Assembly (NCBI GenBank): GCA_008973525.1
Contig: WACJ01000097.1
Span: forward strand, 496,001-560,000
Direction of reading: 5' to 3'
DNA length: 64,000 nt
Source of the DNA: Stenopsyche tienmushanensis
Taxonomy: Eukaryota > Arthropoda > Insecta > Trichoptera > Stenopsychidae
The translations under genes and the position numbers were made by a program. How positions within the stretch are numbered: position 1 is the first letter of the stretch; each line of letters starts with the position of its first letter. The notes under the pieces are model-generated. The model was not told the DNA's origin. It saw only the letters and a list, made by a program, of their open reading frames with translations, and searched no databases. This document shows, one piece after another, positions 1-10,719 of this stretch.

Positions 1-17
1 ATATTCATCTAATAATA

Positions 18-165
18 CAGTTAATCCACGTTAAGGACCACGTTATAGAAACAAGACACTATAGAAAGTTAGGCACTCATACAAAATTTGTACTTGTTTA
101 ATATGTTAACAAGTGCATGTGCGAAGGGCGCCGCAAACGAAGTGGACGCTATAGGAGGGCTAAGT
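18..165. mobile_element. Decayed MITE, family P (pogo-like termini)
   Basis: This is a copy of the short family seen complete at 45810-46017. It keeps the internal CACTATAGAAAGTTAGGCAC stretch and the right-end block CGCCGCAAACGAAGTGG followed by GCTATAGGAGGG. The left end begins CAGTTAATCC after TA. It has no coding capacity. Confidence 0.6.
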
Positions 166-204
166 TTTTAATACAACTAAAAACATTTTAAATGATCGAA
201 AAAA

Positions 205-300
205 AAAAACACCGGGAACAAAACAGAAAACCTTTATTTATCCCGGAACGAAAACCGTAACCAAACCAAAATAAATGTTAGGAACGTAACCCAAACCGAA
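205..300 (-). repeat. Interspersed repeat H
   Basis: The reverse complement matches 45593-45692 and shares GGTTACGGTTTTC followed by TTCCGG. Both copies lie near a family P element but in a different order, so they are separate repeats. The class is unknown. Confidence 0.5.
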
Positions 301-303
301 ATG

Positions 304-501
304 ATACATGAACCAACACTGATTGATTCTGTCCATTTTTATAATATATACTAAGCTGTTTAATCACTCTTTTTTTTGTTATCGTTATGTTCAAGTATGG
401 CATCTGATCGCGAGGCGCTCATTCGTCAGGTATCAGTGGTCCGAAAAGCGGACCGATTGAGCATACGCACCTTGTGGCCACTACGTCCTCTTTTAGGGCA
501 C
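304..501 (-). repeat. Interspersed repeat C, nearly full copy
   Basis: This minus-oriented copy shares the palindromic core GGTCCGAAAAGCGGACC and the flank GATCGCGAGGC with copies at 15330, 18030, 26668, 46253 and 63238. Together with 46253-46490 it also shares a distal block starting ATGAACCAACACTGAT, so the unit is at least about 200 bp. No transposase or clear terminal repeats were seen. Confidence 0.65.
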
Positions 502-1330
502 CATCAAATTCAATAATTAAAATGGACTGCTTTTAAATTTGTCATAATTTTTTTGATTATTTTTTCTAACAATAAAACTAATCAAGAACATTTCCACAAA
601 TTTTCAAGTTGATCTGAATAAAATCCTAGGAGAGAGAACCTTTTGAAATTTTAGTCCATTGGGGCGACCGGTTGGGAGTGTACACCAATACACCGATCTT
701 ACTTAAATTTTGCAAACTTCTTCTAAACAAGATTGACTAGTGGTTAAATAAAAAGATTTTTATTTTTCTCGATCACAACTTATTTTACAAGGCAAATACG
801 TTATGTAGATTTTACCGAAAATTGTACTTGTTTAATCTTAAAACCATGTTTTAACGCCTAAATTTTCAATATTTTTAAATGAAAATTTTATAAAATATTG
901 CCTAAATGTTGCTCTTTTATATGCTTTAAAGCTTGAATGAAATATTTATCGCGTTATATTAGAAAAAAATTAAAGAAAATATGCTTTTTTACGCTTTGAA
1001 ATCCATGTATCGCCTTGCCAACTATACTTGGATACAGTATATTTGCTTGCAAATCTATGCATTTATGTAATCATATCATTACTATATATAGTCATCAAAG
1101 CAACTATTGTATATAGACATCATAAAAATGCATGCTCATCATTGATTCCATCCCATTTAATCAGAGTGATTAATCAATGTAAATCCTGTTAGAAACCTAT
1201 TGGATATTAAATCTGGGTGTTTTTTAAAAATATTTATTCATATTTAGGACCTACGTATCTCTTTGGTCAATCTCAATCGGGGTTCGAAATCAACCCTCGT
1301 TTTCGAGGGTAGGCTTTTTAAACTTTTTGA
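502..1330. other. AT-rich noncoding tract
   Basis: No supported gene was seen. There is a 7-bp stem with a TTTT loop (1293-1310), next to a GGTTCGAAATC that resembles a tRNA B box but has no partner A box. Confidence 0.5.
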
Positions 1331-1735
1331 TTGCTAAATCTTAATAACCTTCGCAGATATCTATATTTAGCTGAGTTCGTTGCTCCGCAGCATCCCGGTT
1401 TATCGCGATTTAAATGAAACACGGCACAAAGTGGATGAAATTCCGTCCCATTTCGACTCGACATACCGGATGATCGTAAAGTGTCAAAATTAAGCGAAAT
1501 TAATTTTGATGAAGCATTTAAAACGTACACGGTTCGGTAGTGATACGCCGTATTCGAACATCCTGTGTTTTGTATTCAAGATTGCCAATAAAAAGGACAT
1601 CCATCCTGTCCGTTCTGGAAGACCGTCGATACATCATAATGTCATAGATAGCCCAATATCATCTCGTCGTGCCGTATTGGATGTCGCAAAATCCTCATCC
1701 TGTGCCAAAGTTATTAGCATAAGTGGTTAACCTTT
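1330..1735 (+). pseudogene. Possible decayed transposase N-terminal region
   Basis: An open frame at 1506-1730 contains RSGRPSI followed by SPISSRRAVLDVAKSSS. This resembles the linker and second helix-turn-helix of IS630/mariner transposases (S/R-GRP then SP-R-S-R). No catalytic domain follows and no terminal repeats were found, so the assignment is tentative. Confidence 0.25.
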
Positions 1736-1839
1736 ATTTTTTTGTATTTGAAAGATATGACAAAAATATCTCTAAGATGTAAGAAATTATCTTGCGAAAC
1801 GTTTTAATCGTGCATCTAATTATGAATGGATTTATCTGA

Positions 1840-2229
1840 TCAAAGGCAGGGCAATCAACTATGTGTATCTTTTGGATTTATTCTGGGGTGTATTAGCACA
1901 CACGCGTCTCATCCCCTGTCACGATAGAATCCAGAAAAGCTACTTCTTCCTGTGTATCTCGCAAAAACTTCTTATAACCAAGTTTTTTTGAGACACAATA
2001 TCACCGAGAAGACTTCGAGATGTGTCAGGAAATTCATCGTGAAGGTTAGAAGGAAGGAAAACCTGACCCACATCATAGCATGTTATCGAGAGCGCGCTAC
2101 GACCTCTTCATCGGAAGAATTTACTGTGACTGAACAAAATGGCCGATATAATCTCCCTTTTTATACGCCAACTTCGAAACAAAATAAATCCCCCTGGCCC
2201 AGATGCCCTTGTAACCTTACTTTCTAGAT
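1840..2229 (-). mobile_element. Mariner remnant, family M1, 5' end on minus strand
   Basis: The right edge carries the M1 terminal repeat CCTTGTAACCTTACTTTCTA. The adjoining GAAGAATTTACTGTGACTG block is the inverted 5' leader seen in plus orientation at 19990. Read on the minus strand, DSIVTGDET followed by a YTPE-like stretch marks the first catalytic region of a mariner transposase. Deletions and stops break it, and a close sister copy lies at 42925-43313. Confidence 0.7.
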
Positions 2230-2302
2230 CAGAGGAGGTAAACTCAAAAGCTAACATGGTCCAAAATAAAAACGCTTAAGTTTAGGTGGGCCCCCAAAAC
2301 TA

Positions 2303-3017
2303 TTAGGTTGTCCCATAAGTTTCTTTCGCAAATTAACACAGATCTAATCATAGCCATAGTTAAAGAAAACCCACGATATACTGTTCGCGAAATGGCTAAC
2401 AAGTTAGAAATTCCACGAACATCCGTCCATAATCATCTGACAAAATTGGGCTACAACAATCGTTCAGATTTGTGGCTTCCCCGTGAATTGACTGACTCAA
2501 ATAAACTTCAGCGTACTTCAACATGCGATCTTCTTCTCCAACGACATAATAGCCAACCTTCTTTGAAGAGACTTGTCACTGGAGATGAAAATTGGATACT
2601 CTATGAGAATATCGAACGTAAACGGTCTTGGGCCAAGGGTACAGAAGCTTCAACTGCAGCTAAATCTGGCCAGAAACGGCCAGAATTAGCGAACAGAAGT
2701 AACGCCAGGCCTCATTTGTCTTTGCTCGTCATAAATAAACCATTATCATTTGACTGGGATGTTTTACCTCATCCTCTATTTATTTATTTCATTGAAAAAT
2801 TCTTTACGTGGTAACAATTTTAATTCGAAATATGATATAAAAATCAATATTTTGCCAACAAAACTGAGAAATTTTGGCAATAAGGCATTATGAGGCTTCC
2901 GGAGGGATGTAGAAAGATAATAGAACAAAATGGATCATATATTATTCAATAAATTTTGATGTAATACAAATTATTGTTTGTTTTATGAAAACGAAAGAAA
3001 CTTATGGGACACCCTAA
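2303..3017 (+). mobile_element. Mariner element with both terminal repeats, internally deleted
   Basis: The left end TTAGGTTGTCCCATAAGTTT and the right end (reverse complement TTAGGGTGTCCCATAAGTTT) form matching terminal inverted repeats. Each is flanked by TA, the usual mariner target site. At 715 bp it is about half the length of a full mariner (roughly 1.3 kb), because the transposase gene inside has lost its middle. It belongs to the mariner family proper; I do not assign a subfamily. Confidence 0.9.
2308..2952 (+). pseudogene. Mariner transposase pseudogene
   Basis: In one frame the N-terminal DNA-binding helices are seen (VKENPRYTVREMANKLE, then IPRTSVHNHL). Next come the WLPRELTDSNK linker and the first catalytic motif LVTGDENWILYEN with RKRSW. 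The sequence then jumps to the second catalytic region, where NARPH is present but the preceding aspartate is replaced (RSNARPH). The spacing shows that the segment between the two catalytic motifs is gone. Past 2814 the same frame continues through several stops with recognisable C-terminal sequence (NQYFANKTEKFW, IIEQNGSYI). It cannot make an active transposase, although its ends might be recognised by one. Confidence 0.9.
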
Positions 3018-3600
3018 TACAAATTTAAATAGGATCTTATTACACCAGTAAATCTTTTGAGCTTACCAGAGACGAAATAACTATACTTTTTTGATTTAGG
3101 TTAAATGTCACAAAATACAGCAAAACACTCAAAATTGTTTATGGTGAAGTTTAAGGGATGAACCGAGAATTGAACGACTTGACTCGAATTTTGATAATGA
3201 TGCACTAAAATTCCTAATCGATTTAGATCCACAGCAAACAGACCACTTTATAAACACGTTAACCCCTAAAGGAGTACTATCCCAGGGCTTGGGATCCCCC
3301 CTCCACTTATTAGAAAGAGCACTCTTGTACATTGAGCTCGGAGATAGACAGAGACAGAGAGAGAACGCAGCGCAGTTCGGGAGACAGAGACGAAGAGCTT
3401 CATCGCATACATCGCACGATTGTATAGATCGTTAGCCCAAATTTAACGACTTTAGTGTTTATTAATTTAATTGCCTCGAATTGAAGATTGTCTTACGCTG
3501 GTAGGAGCTGACTGAAAGTAATCGGTGTAAAGCGATTATGGCATCAACGACATCAACGAGCTTAAATTTGCTCACTCCTCAAAAGGTTAAAATTCGTCGG
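3018..3600. other. Noncoding tract with a fragment of repeat E
   Basis: At 3310-3430 there is a GA-rich stretch (AGAAAGAGCACTCTTGTACA, then GAGACAGAGAGAGA) that is related to repeat E at 29026 and 51340. No gene was seen. Confidence 0.4.
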
Positions 3601-3606
3601 ATAAAG

Positions 3607-3794
3607 GAATAGGATGGGTATTATGGGATAGGATGAGTTCCGCACGCCTTGATCGAACACAACAAAAACGAACGACGATGCTAAAGAAATCTAATACGAT
3701 GGGAAGATGTGCTGAATAATGAAGGGAATTATATTTTATTATACATTTTTTTGTTTCTTTCTATTAAATATTCAAATACTTTTGGGTTCCCTAA
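3607..3794 (+). mobile_element. Mariner 3'-end fragment
   Basis: The end of a mariner transposase is readable as WEDVLNNEGNYI. It is followed by the terminal repeat ending TTTGGGTTCCCTAA before TA. The left part (GAATAGGATGGGTATTATGG) and the right part match the copy at 59475-59960, so both are deletion derivatives of the same element. Confidence 0.7.
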
Positions 3795-3899
3795 TATATA
3801 AGCCGTAGATGGTCCATCATTGTCATATATGATTGAAATAAATGGGATAATAAGGTTTTAAGTCTGGATGTATGTTTTATTTAATTTCAAGACATTCAA

Positions 3900-4800
3900 A
3901 TAGCTTTTAGTTGGTTATAAGAAATGAAATAGGTCGAGCGTATCCCAAGCCGCTTCGCGCATTGAAAGGATTAAAAACGCCCACCGGGCGCCTTATAAAA
4001 TATTTTGTGACGTATTTAGCTATGCATACATGAGAATTTATAACTAGTTCATACAGCTCATGTGAAATGTTTATTTTACTATCCCTGCGGGCTCAAAGGG
4101 CGAACGAAGAATGTAGTAAAAGTTATCTCTCGCATCTCGTCTATAATAAACGAAGCAGTCACTTCAGAGGCTTATCAAAAATTCCACCCGCGTTTTACAT
4201 CCCCGCGCATTTTACTCAGATCCAGAATATGAAAATCGAATTTCCACCGTCGGAAAATGTCGGTCAAACGCATGCAAAAGCGATTTATCTCGTCAACGGC
4301 GGACTGTCAAAAATCGAAATGGCGTGCCGACGGCAACCTTGACACCGAGTCGGAATGAACCCTAAAAAATATGTGGCAGTCGTTGTTTGGGGCGAATTTA
4401 TGGGGTTTCTTAAATAAGCAAGGTGCGTGCTGATGAAAAATCAATGGAGGCAACGCGTTCTGCGCGCCCGACGTCACACTGGATCCAGTGTGAAAGTTCA
4501 CATCGTCTGAAGGCGAGAAGTGGGAAAAGGTCCTGGCGACCTTCGGGACGCTCGCAGCCTTACAACCGCGAACAAAGGACACATGATCGATAATACATTC
4601 CACAGATCGCCCGTCGATCGCACCGCAACAATGCTACTGTCGTCGACACATTAAATTCGCACAAAGTGGACCGATAAAGCAGATCGTCCAATTATCGGCG
4701 CATTTTAGCACGTCGACTTTCGTCGCATGGATGTGCTAATTCGCGATGATTGCGTCTGCAAACGCTTCTTTTCCTGATAGTTCTGATGAAATTAGATCCG
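3900..4800. other. Unique, CpG-containing noncoding block
   Basis: It is less AT-rich than its surroundings and matches no repeat found here. It holds a perfect 20-bp palindrome at 4474-4493. Short open frames occur on both strands (4067-4342 plus, 4307-4603 minus), but neither has splice sites or a recognisable domain. It lies downstream of the minus-strand exon at 6608 and may be intronic or regulatory. Confidence 0.35.
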
Positions 4801-4889
4801 TAAATATTAATAGCGCAACTCGTAAGAGATAAATTTGCGTGGTGTGTCATCTCGGACTGAATGTTGTCTTAGAACGCTGCATTTTGATC

Positions 4890-5062
4890 AATATTTTTCA
4901 ATCTTTCAATAGTGACGCTCGACATTTGTTAGCTTATGGCGGCCATATGTTTAAAGCAACATCTATGAAATTTATTGTGTATTATTCAATAGTACATGGC
5001 AAATTATCATGGAAGCCGGACAAATGGAAATTTAATTGCATTCATAAAAACCTAATAAAAAT
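4890..5062 (+). mobile_element. IS630-like family D, 5' fragment
   Basis: It starts with the family end (TTTCAATAGTGACGCTC) and the conserved GGCGGCCAT and AAAGCAACATCTATGAAATT stretch shared with 22468, 37860 and 41502. It breaks off after ATTATCATGGAA. The 75-codon frame here is part of the repeat and is not a gene. Confidence 0.65.
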
Positions 5063-5089
5063 ATAACAAATTTATATGTATACAAATTA

Positions 5090-5240
5090 TTATTTGTATG
5101 TATATGTTGTATGCGCTCATATACCATTAATTCGATTACGATGAAACTTTGGGGAGTTATTGTGCGACCATTCGTGAATGTTTTGGAATTGATACAAATA
5201 TTGTTTTAAATACGCAATTCATTTTGCGAAACACCTCTAA
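5090..5240 (+). repeat. Repeat J copy
   Basis: It shares the run GCTCATATACCATTAATTCG then GATTACGATGAAACTTT with copies at 8490-8720 and 46600-46780. The class is unknown. Confidence 0.5.
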
Positions 5241-5534
5241 TCCGCTTATCTTCTTTGTTTCGTTCTTTGGTTTTTCAGTCATTTTTTGTTTGTTGCAAGA
5301 ACAACGATTGAAGATTGCTTACATCTGATATCGATTATTGCACAATGAAAATATGATCTATTTTAGGAAATTTCGTTCCGATTTCAAAAAAAGAATTAAT
5401 GTAATATTTAGCGACTAAAGATGGTGAAATCATCTTCTATGTATGGTGAAATCATATTAAAAACTCAAATTTATTGTATTCAGTGAACCCTTTTATAGCA
5501 TCGAGACAAATACCATGCTATTCAAAGTTAGGTA

Positions 5535-5807
5535 CATTCAAATATCTTTTTGTGCGACTCTTTTTTGTGTGATTTCGAAGTTATGCGGTTTTTTTAGAGC
5601 ATTTTTTATTCCAATGTTTTGACTTTTAAAAATACATTATCCACAGATATTTCCGAAATTCCAACTACTTACGGAGTTACAGTTATTTTAATGACAAGCG
5701 CAGGACTGCATCATCACTTTATCTGTGTGAGTCATAGCTTTTTTGTGCGATTTATTTTTGTGCGATTTTCCACGAAACGCATCTACCGCACAAAAAAGGT
5801 TTAAGTG
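5535..5807 (+). mobile_element. Pogo-like MITE, family B, complete
   Basis: Terminal repeats CATTCAAATATCTTTTTGTG and (reverse complement of the right end) CACTTAAACCTTTTTTGTGC are flanked by TA on both sides. The inside carries GAAGTTATGCGG and the paired TTTTTGTGCG blocks. It is 273 bp and noncoding. Larger relatives at 56351-57877 carry pieces of a Tigger-type transposase. Confidence 0.75.
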
Positions 5808-5844
5808 TACTCATATAAAATGTGTACTGTGTGCGACCGTATAA

Positions 5845-5912
5845 AAAACGTATTTTACCGTTTACTTATTAAAAAAACGCCGCAAACGAAGTGGGCGCTA
5901 TAGAAAGGTTGT
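5845..5912 (+). repeat. Family P right-end fragment
   Basis: It carries AACGCCGCAAACGAAGTGGG followed by CGCTATAGAAAGGTTG, the right end of the family P element. It directly follows the family B element. Confidence 0.55.
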
Positions 5913-6129
5913 ATATGATTATACAAGTTCCATTCTGGGAATTCATCCCTTAAAGATGAACCCCGAGTCACATGACTCGATCAAATTGATGATGAACATC
6001 TTTGAACTATAACAAATGCAACCTAGAACTTTATCCCTTTGATGAGTATGCACTCAAATGTTGAGTGTGCACTCGAACGATCCAGAGTATCTTTGTTTTT
6101 TGTGAGTGTATTATCTCGAAGTGCCGTAT

Positions 6130-6332
6130 TAATATTTCGTTACATTGATATATAGATTGTTTATTTAGGGATGTCTTAATTTGCTAAAACATTAAGATCC
6201 ATTAAAATCTAAAGACAATTTGGAATCAACAAAATGTCTCCCTATTATAATATTTTTTTTGGTATTAAAAATATTTGTTTTTCCACGAAAAAAACATAGC
6301 GAATCACCGGCGAGTCGCTGGCGTTTAAGTGG
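6130..6332 (-). mobile_element. TTAA-flanked (piggyBac-like) element end, family F
   Basis: On the minus strand, TTAA (6333-6336) is followed by CCACTTAAACGCCAGCGACT and a CGCCGGTGA block. The next 150 bases align with the copy at 24565. TTAA target sites and such short ends are typical of the piggyBac superfamily. No transposase was seen. Confidence 0.6.
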
Positions 6333-6607
6333 TTAAAAATGACTTTATACTGTGTTAATACCAGATTACCTTACAATACATATTGAAGTTATTTTTAAAG
6401 AAATAGATGGAAACGTGACTAATGCAAGCATCCCTGAATGAAGCCACAGCACATGTCATGGTCGCATGTTGTCTTATTATGATTTTAATCCCATTAGGTG
6501 AGTTCGACGTCTTCAGAAAATAATGAAAAGCTAAGAATTCATCCAATAATGGCAGACTAATCAGAGAGCCATGTCGCAATATTCATATTTATAGACAAAA
6601 TACATAC

Positions 6608-6777
6608 CTGTCAGTACACATCCGACCAGCAAAAACAGGAAACCAAAAATGGGTAAGACGAGTTGACAGTTGGCAGCCACGACGACGCCGGCGACTATCA
6701 GTCCTCCTTCTATCTTCTCGACGCGAAGACGAGCCAGGGGAGCTGGACAGCAAGTGCGGGCCGCTCCTCCACTACCC
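6608..6777 (-). CDS. Internal exon of an unrecognised membrane protein
   Basis: On the minus strand a strong acceptor (long T/C tract then TTGCAG) ends at 6778, and a clear donor (ACAG then GTATGT) begins at 6607. Together they bound a 170-base exon that is open in one frame. It encodes 56 complete residues. The first part is polar and cysteine-containing (GSGGAARTCCPAPLARLRVE). The rest is a long hydrophobic stretch that includes VVVAANC and LPIFGFLFLLVGCVL. This suggests one long membrane-spanning segment or two close ones. The exon starts with one base of a split codon and ends with one base of the next. That entry phase fits the exon at 19018-19169, giving CG plus G for arginine. The run-on frame past the donor is intron. 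I recognise no named family. The splice signals and hydrophobicity are seen directly, and the gene model is inferred. Confidence 0.7.
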
Positions 6778-8384
6778 CTGCAAAAAAAAAAGGAAAAAGA
6801 CATATCATTTCATGGTCGATAGTGGTTTCTGCATCATCAGCATAACAGTAGTCGAGTTGGCGAATCCACTCGTCACTCCGCTACACCTACTCCTTTCCAA
6901 ATCCACAACAAGAGACGTTCAACTCGGCAGACATGTCCAAACGAGACCAAACCCGTTTCGACAGAAAGTACAAAGAGTCAAACCGGAACAGTCCCAGCGT
7001 GGCTAATGATACGTTCCAAAGACGATCTACCAGATGTTGCAATCGGATACATCACAACGTCAGTGCATAGTTAAGACGCCCATTTGTTTACGATGCTAAA
7101 AAGAAATTGCTCCGAGAACTCAAATTCAAAAGAACCGACCTGACGCCTAAAAAGAGAGCACAAACAGAAGTAATTCGCCGAAGAAAGATTTCCTTCTCTC
7201 GGTAAAAACACATCCGTCATTCCGACGATTAATTCCATTGACAAACTGCACATTATATCTCAGCGAAAGTCGACTTGCAATCGATCACAAAAGCACTTCC
7301 TATGGAAACCAGCATACGGCAGTCTAGGTTGTCGACCTTCGTCATACAAACAAAAAACATTTCCATATGCCTCTCTTTATAGCGCCAGTCCATTATACAT
7401 ACAATGTATCATTTTTATTCGTCGTCCCAGACACAAAGAAGCCATCCAAAACGCTGATCATATTAAAATATTACAGCGAAAAACGTCTTCTAATATCGCG
7501 AAGCCTTTATTTTGTTAAGTGCTTAGTACATTATTTGGATTCCTGGACTCTTATTACAAAAAATCGGGCTTAAAACAGACTATGACAGATCAATCGTTTC
7601 GATCCAGGTTTAACATGATTTACTGTATCAGGAAATGTAAATGATGATGCGACTAATGTAATCATCAAAGATCCTATGGAGATTGCTTATATTTGATAAC
7701 GCATATTGCACATTAACACTATAAGAACCGATCACGCACTAGCGCGAAAATTTGCGCCGATCGCTATGGACTGATCCCGTAGTTGACGGCGGGTTTGCAT
7801 ATTGAATTCATATGCGTCATTTCTCTGTAAATCTAAAATAAAATACGACTTAAAAATTGGTTCGGAACATGTAAAATGTTTGTTTCTCGGACGGATAACG
7901 GACACATCTGGATCACGTTTTTTTCTTTCTTAGCAATTATGCAAAAAATGAAGATTTATTTAAAAAAAAGCTGTTTAGATTCACTGGCTTGTAATCCACA
8001 GATGTATAATCACTGAATAATAAATGCAATTTGATAGAAAAATATATGGAGAAGATTCGCTATAAGTTACAAATTAACCCAACCCTTAACAAAAATGATA
8101 CAATCATTTTATTAAAGTATGTAAAAAAGTGTGTACGTGTACGTGAAAGTTTTACTGTTTTTCATGCGGTCTATAAATTGTTAAAAAGAAGATGACCTAG
8201 TTTAGCAAAAAAAAGCATGTAATGCAATTGTTGCGAACTAATCATATTTATTCAATGAATATGGTTAAACATGTTCCATTATGAGAATTCATCCCTTAAG
8301 CCATAGATTCGTAAACTAGGGTCTAAGAAATATATATAAGATCTACTGTAAGTTAATTGTACTATACCTATATTATTTGAGAAA

Positions 8385-8720
8385 GCGCAAACAATAAGTT
8401 GGCGACAGTTTTATCGCAATCGAATGAACGGTATGGCAGCGTATTAAATACAGACAAACAAACAATGATTTTTATATATTAGAATATACCTATGTTACTC
8501 GCGTAATCTTTAGCAATAAGTTAACTGAAGTTTTATTGCAATCCGATGAACGGTATGGCAGCGCATTTCGAACGAACAAAACCCATTTCATTTTTATATA
8601 TATGATGAATGTGTGTGATCCGTAGTTCGTTTGTTCGTATGCGTTCTTGTACCATTCATCCGATTGTGATGACATTTCGTGAACGTTTTTGAATTGGTAC
8701 AAGCATTGTAGTCCAATATA
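8385..8720. repeat. Repeat J cluster with inverted arms
   Basis: CAATAAGTTGGCGACAGTTT and CAATAAGTTAACTGAAGTTT, each followed by a GATGAACGGTATGGCAGCG-type run, form two direct copies about 118 bp apart (8395 and 8513). An inverted copy (TATGCGTTCTTGTACCATTC then ATCCGATTGTGATG) lies at 8638-8675. The second direct copy and the inverted copy could fold into a long hairpin, as in a MITE with long terminal inverted repeats. Confidence 0.55.
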
Positions 8721-8900
8721 ATATGTTTGACTAATAATAAAGTTTAATATGGTGTTTTAAAGTTGAAATAATGAAACGCACAGATCTGTGCGCGCGGTAT
8801 TTATAGGGTTATAGAGGAGCCCACGCCAAAAGAAAATTGCGTCAATTAAATTAATCCATAAATGATCCCATTTGGTGAATTATAAGTACATTATTTTTAA

Positions 8901-8970
8901 ATGTCGCACATGTTGCGTGCATACTCGAGTGATCCAGAAAGAGTATGCCCGCATATGTTGCGTGCAGCGC
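8901..8970 (+). repeat. Repeat L copy
   Basis: GTGATCCAGAAAGAGTATGC, then CGCATATGTTGCGTG, recurs nearly unchanged at 43750-43790. A more distant copy lies near 6050-6095. It contains two direct copies of a TGTTGCGTGCA unit. The class is unknown. Confidence 0.5.
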
Positions 8971-9086
8971 TCCATTACGCTTTATTTTCATATCTTATAC
9001 AATATTATTATTACGTGATGTCAAACATTTTCTTTTTCTTGCATGGTACCAAAAGTGATCTTACTTGGAAGCATTATTATGGGTGA

Positions 9087-10640
9087 AAAGCGTATAAATT
9101 TCAAGCATTTTAGTCTTAATTTAAGTTAATTTCGAGATCCTAACAATCACAATCGCGGCCGCAAATGCAACGTCGTTTTCGACGCATCTGCGCATTGAAT
9201 AAGGCGTTGCGCAATAGATGCACATTGTATTTTGACACGTGTCAATTTGCGACGCAACGAGATCCTTTTTTGAAACGCACATCCCGAACAATGAAATGGG
9301 GACGACTCGCATGAGCTCTAATTCGGGACGCCTTTTGAAATTATTCAATCAGAAAATGTCGCATAAAAGCAGTCCTCCATGCGAACATGGACGACGTTCA
9401 AACGCCAGAAGAATTTCACTAGATATTTTTTACCAAAGCCATCGATTTTTAAAAAGTGTCCAAGATAAACATTGCTTTTAAAAGCTCGTAAAATCGGATC
9501 CCATTCGTTTAACGACCGAAACGATATTTTAATCTGCAGGGTCTTGAGAATTTATTTTCCATCGGAACGGAATTTAAGCGTCGGCTTATTGGAAGACTCG
9601 TTCCATTTTTTTTTCCTTCCACATTTAATCCCAATCTCTCGGCCGCAGTCTTAGGGGGCATTATTCAAACTTTCTGATCCAATTATGCGCTGTGATTCGA
9701 CGATTTTTCGTTGTTTGTACGCTCCATCGGCCGAAAATAATGGACGTTGATATTTTGGGGCTTCTGAAAGATCCAAGGATGAATTATTTTAGTGGCAGCT
9801 TAGAAAGTTTGCTGTGTGCTCAATCCGCGATTTTTGTGTGTCGATAATATAATATAATATCATGCGTAAATAAATCTGAATCAGAGATGTTATGCTTCGT
9901 GGAAAAATATGATAAATTCTAATGATCTTGATTTTTTTGCTGTTAATTTTGACCCAGACTCAATAATTTGTTTTTTTTCTTTGGCTCAATTTTATTTATT
10001 TTAATGACAGTGTGTTTATTAATATTTATTCATAGTCAGACAGCCAAAACAGAATTTGATTCTTCTTCTTTTGACACATAACAGTATGTTTGGGAGCAAT
10101 GAGAAATTCCAATATACTTTTTATTTGGCCGGTCAATCATTTTTAGACGGTCATGTTTATAACTATTAAAAATATCTGCTATATATCTCTTATATATGTA
10201 TATATATGTTTATATGCATCTGTCATGCAGAATTTGTATGGATTGTGATGGAATTTGCAACAATTTCAATGATAGATATATTTCAATCCCGATAAATAGA
10301 TAAGAAAAAGAACACTTTCTTTAGCAAAAATCCATTATAATCATTGAAAATCAATTTAACTTTATAACATGACGCTGTCTCAATATTAAAATATGTTAAC
10401 ATAATGGAAATTGTTGATGAGACCTTGAATCTTTAGCTTTTAATCTGATCGCCGTCCACCTTGCGACGACTCTTCTCTGAATCAATAACGTACAAAGTGC
10501 ATAAATTGAGTGAGTGAAATTTGTTTGAATTAAAGCTTTTTAATAACTCTTCTCGTCTTTGTCATTTGAAAAAATGTCATGTATTAACATTATAACAGAA
10601 CTGGTATCTGGGTGTTACATTTGGACGATAATTTATTATA
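9087..10640. other. Noncoding intronic tract
   Basis: No repeat copy or gene was recognised. Its first part (9120-9660) is CpG-containing and unique, and the rest is AT-rich. Short open frames on both strands look accidental. Confidence 0.35.
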
Positions 10641-10714
10641 GTCCTATAGCGTCCACTTAATTTGCGGTGTCTTTTGCGTACAACGGGCAAAATACGCTAT
10701 AGAAGGGTTGACTG
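10641..10714. repeat. Shortened family P element
   Basis: CCTATAGCGTCCACTTAATT at one end and GCTATAGAAGGGTTGACTG followed by TA at the other match the ends of the family P MITE. Most of the middle is missing. Confidence 0.6.
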
Positions 10715-10719
10715 TATAT

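Noticed and set aside
1265..1310. GGTTCGAAATC beside a TTTT-loop hairpin, read as a tRNA or a terminator
   Set aside because: No cloverleaf can be drawn, and a bacterial-type terminator makes no sense in this eukaryotic context.
8777..8792. 16-bp palindrome CGCACAGATCTGTGCG
   Set aside because: It is real, but short and isolated in repeat-rich sequence, and its function cannot be argued from one site.
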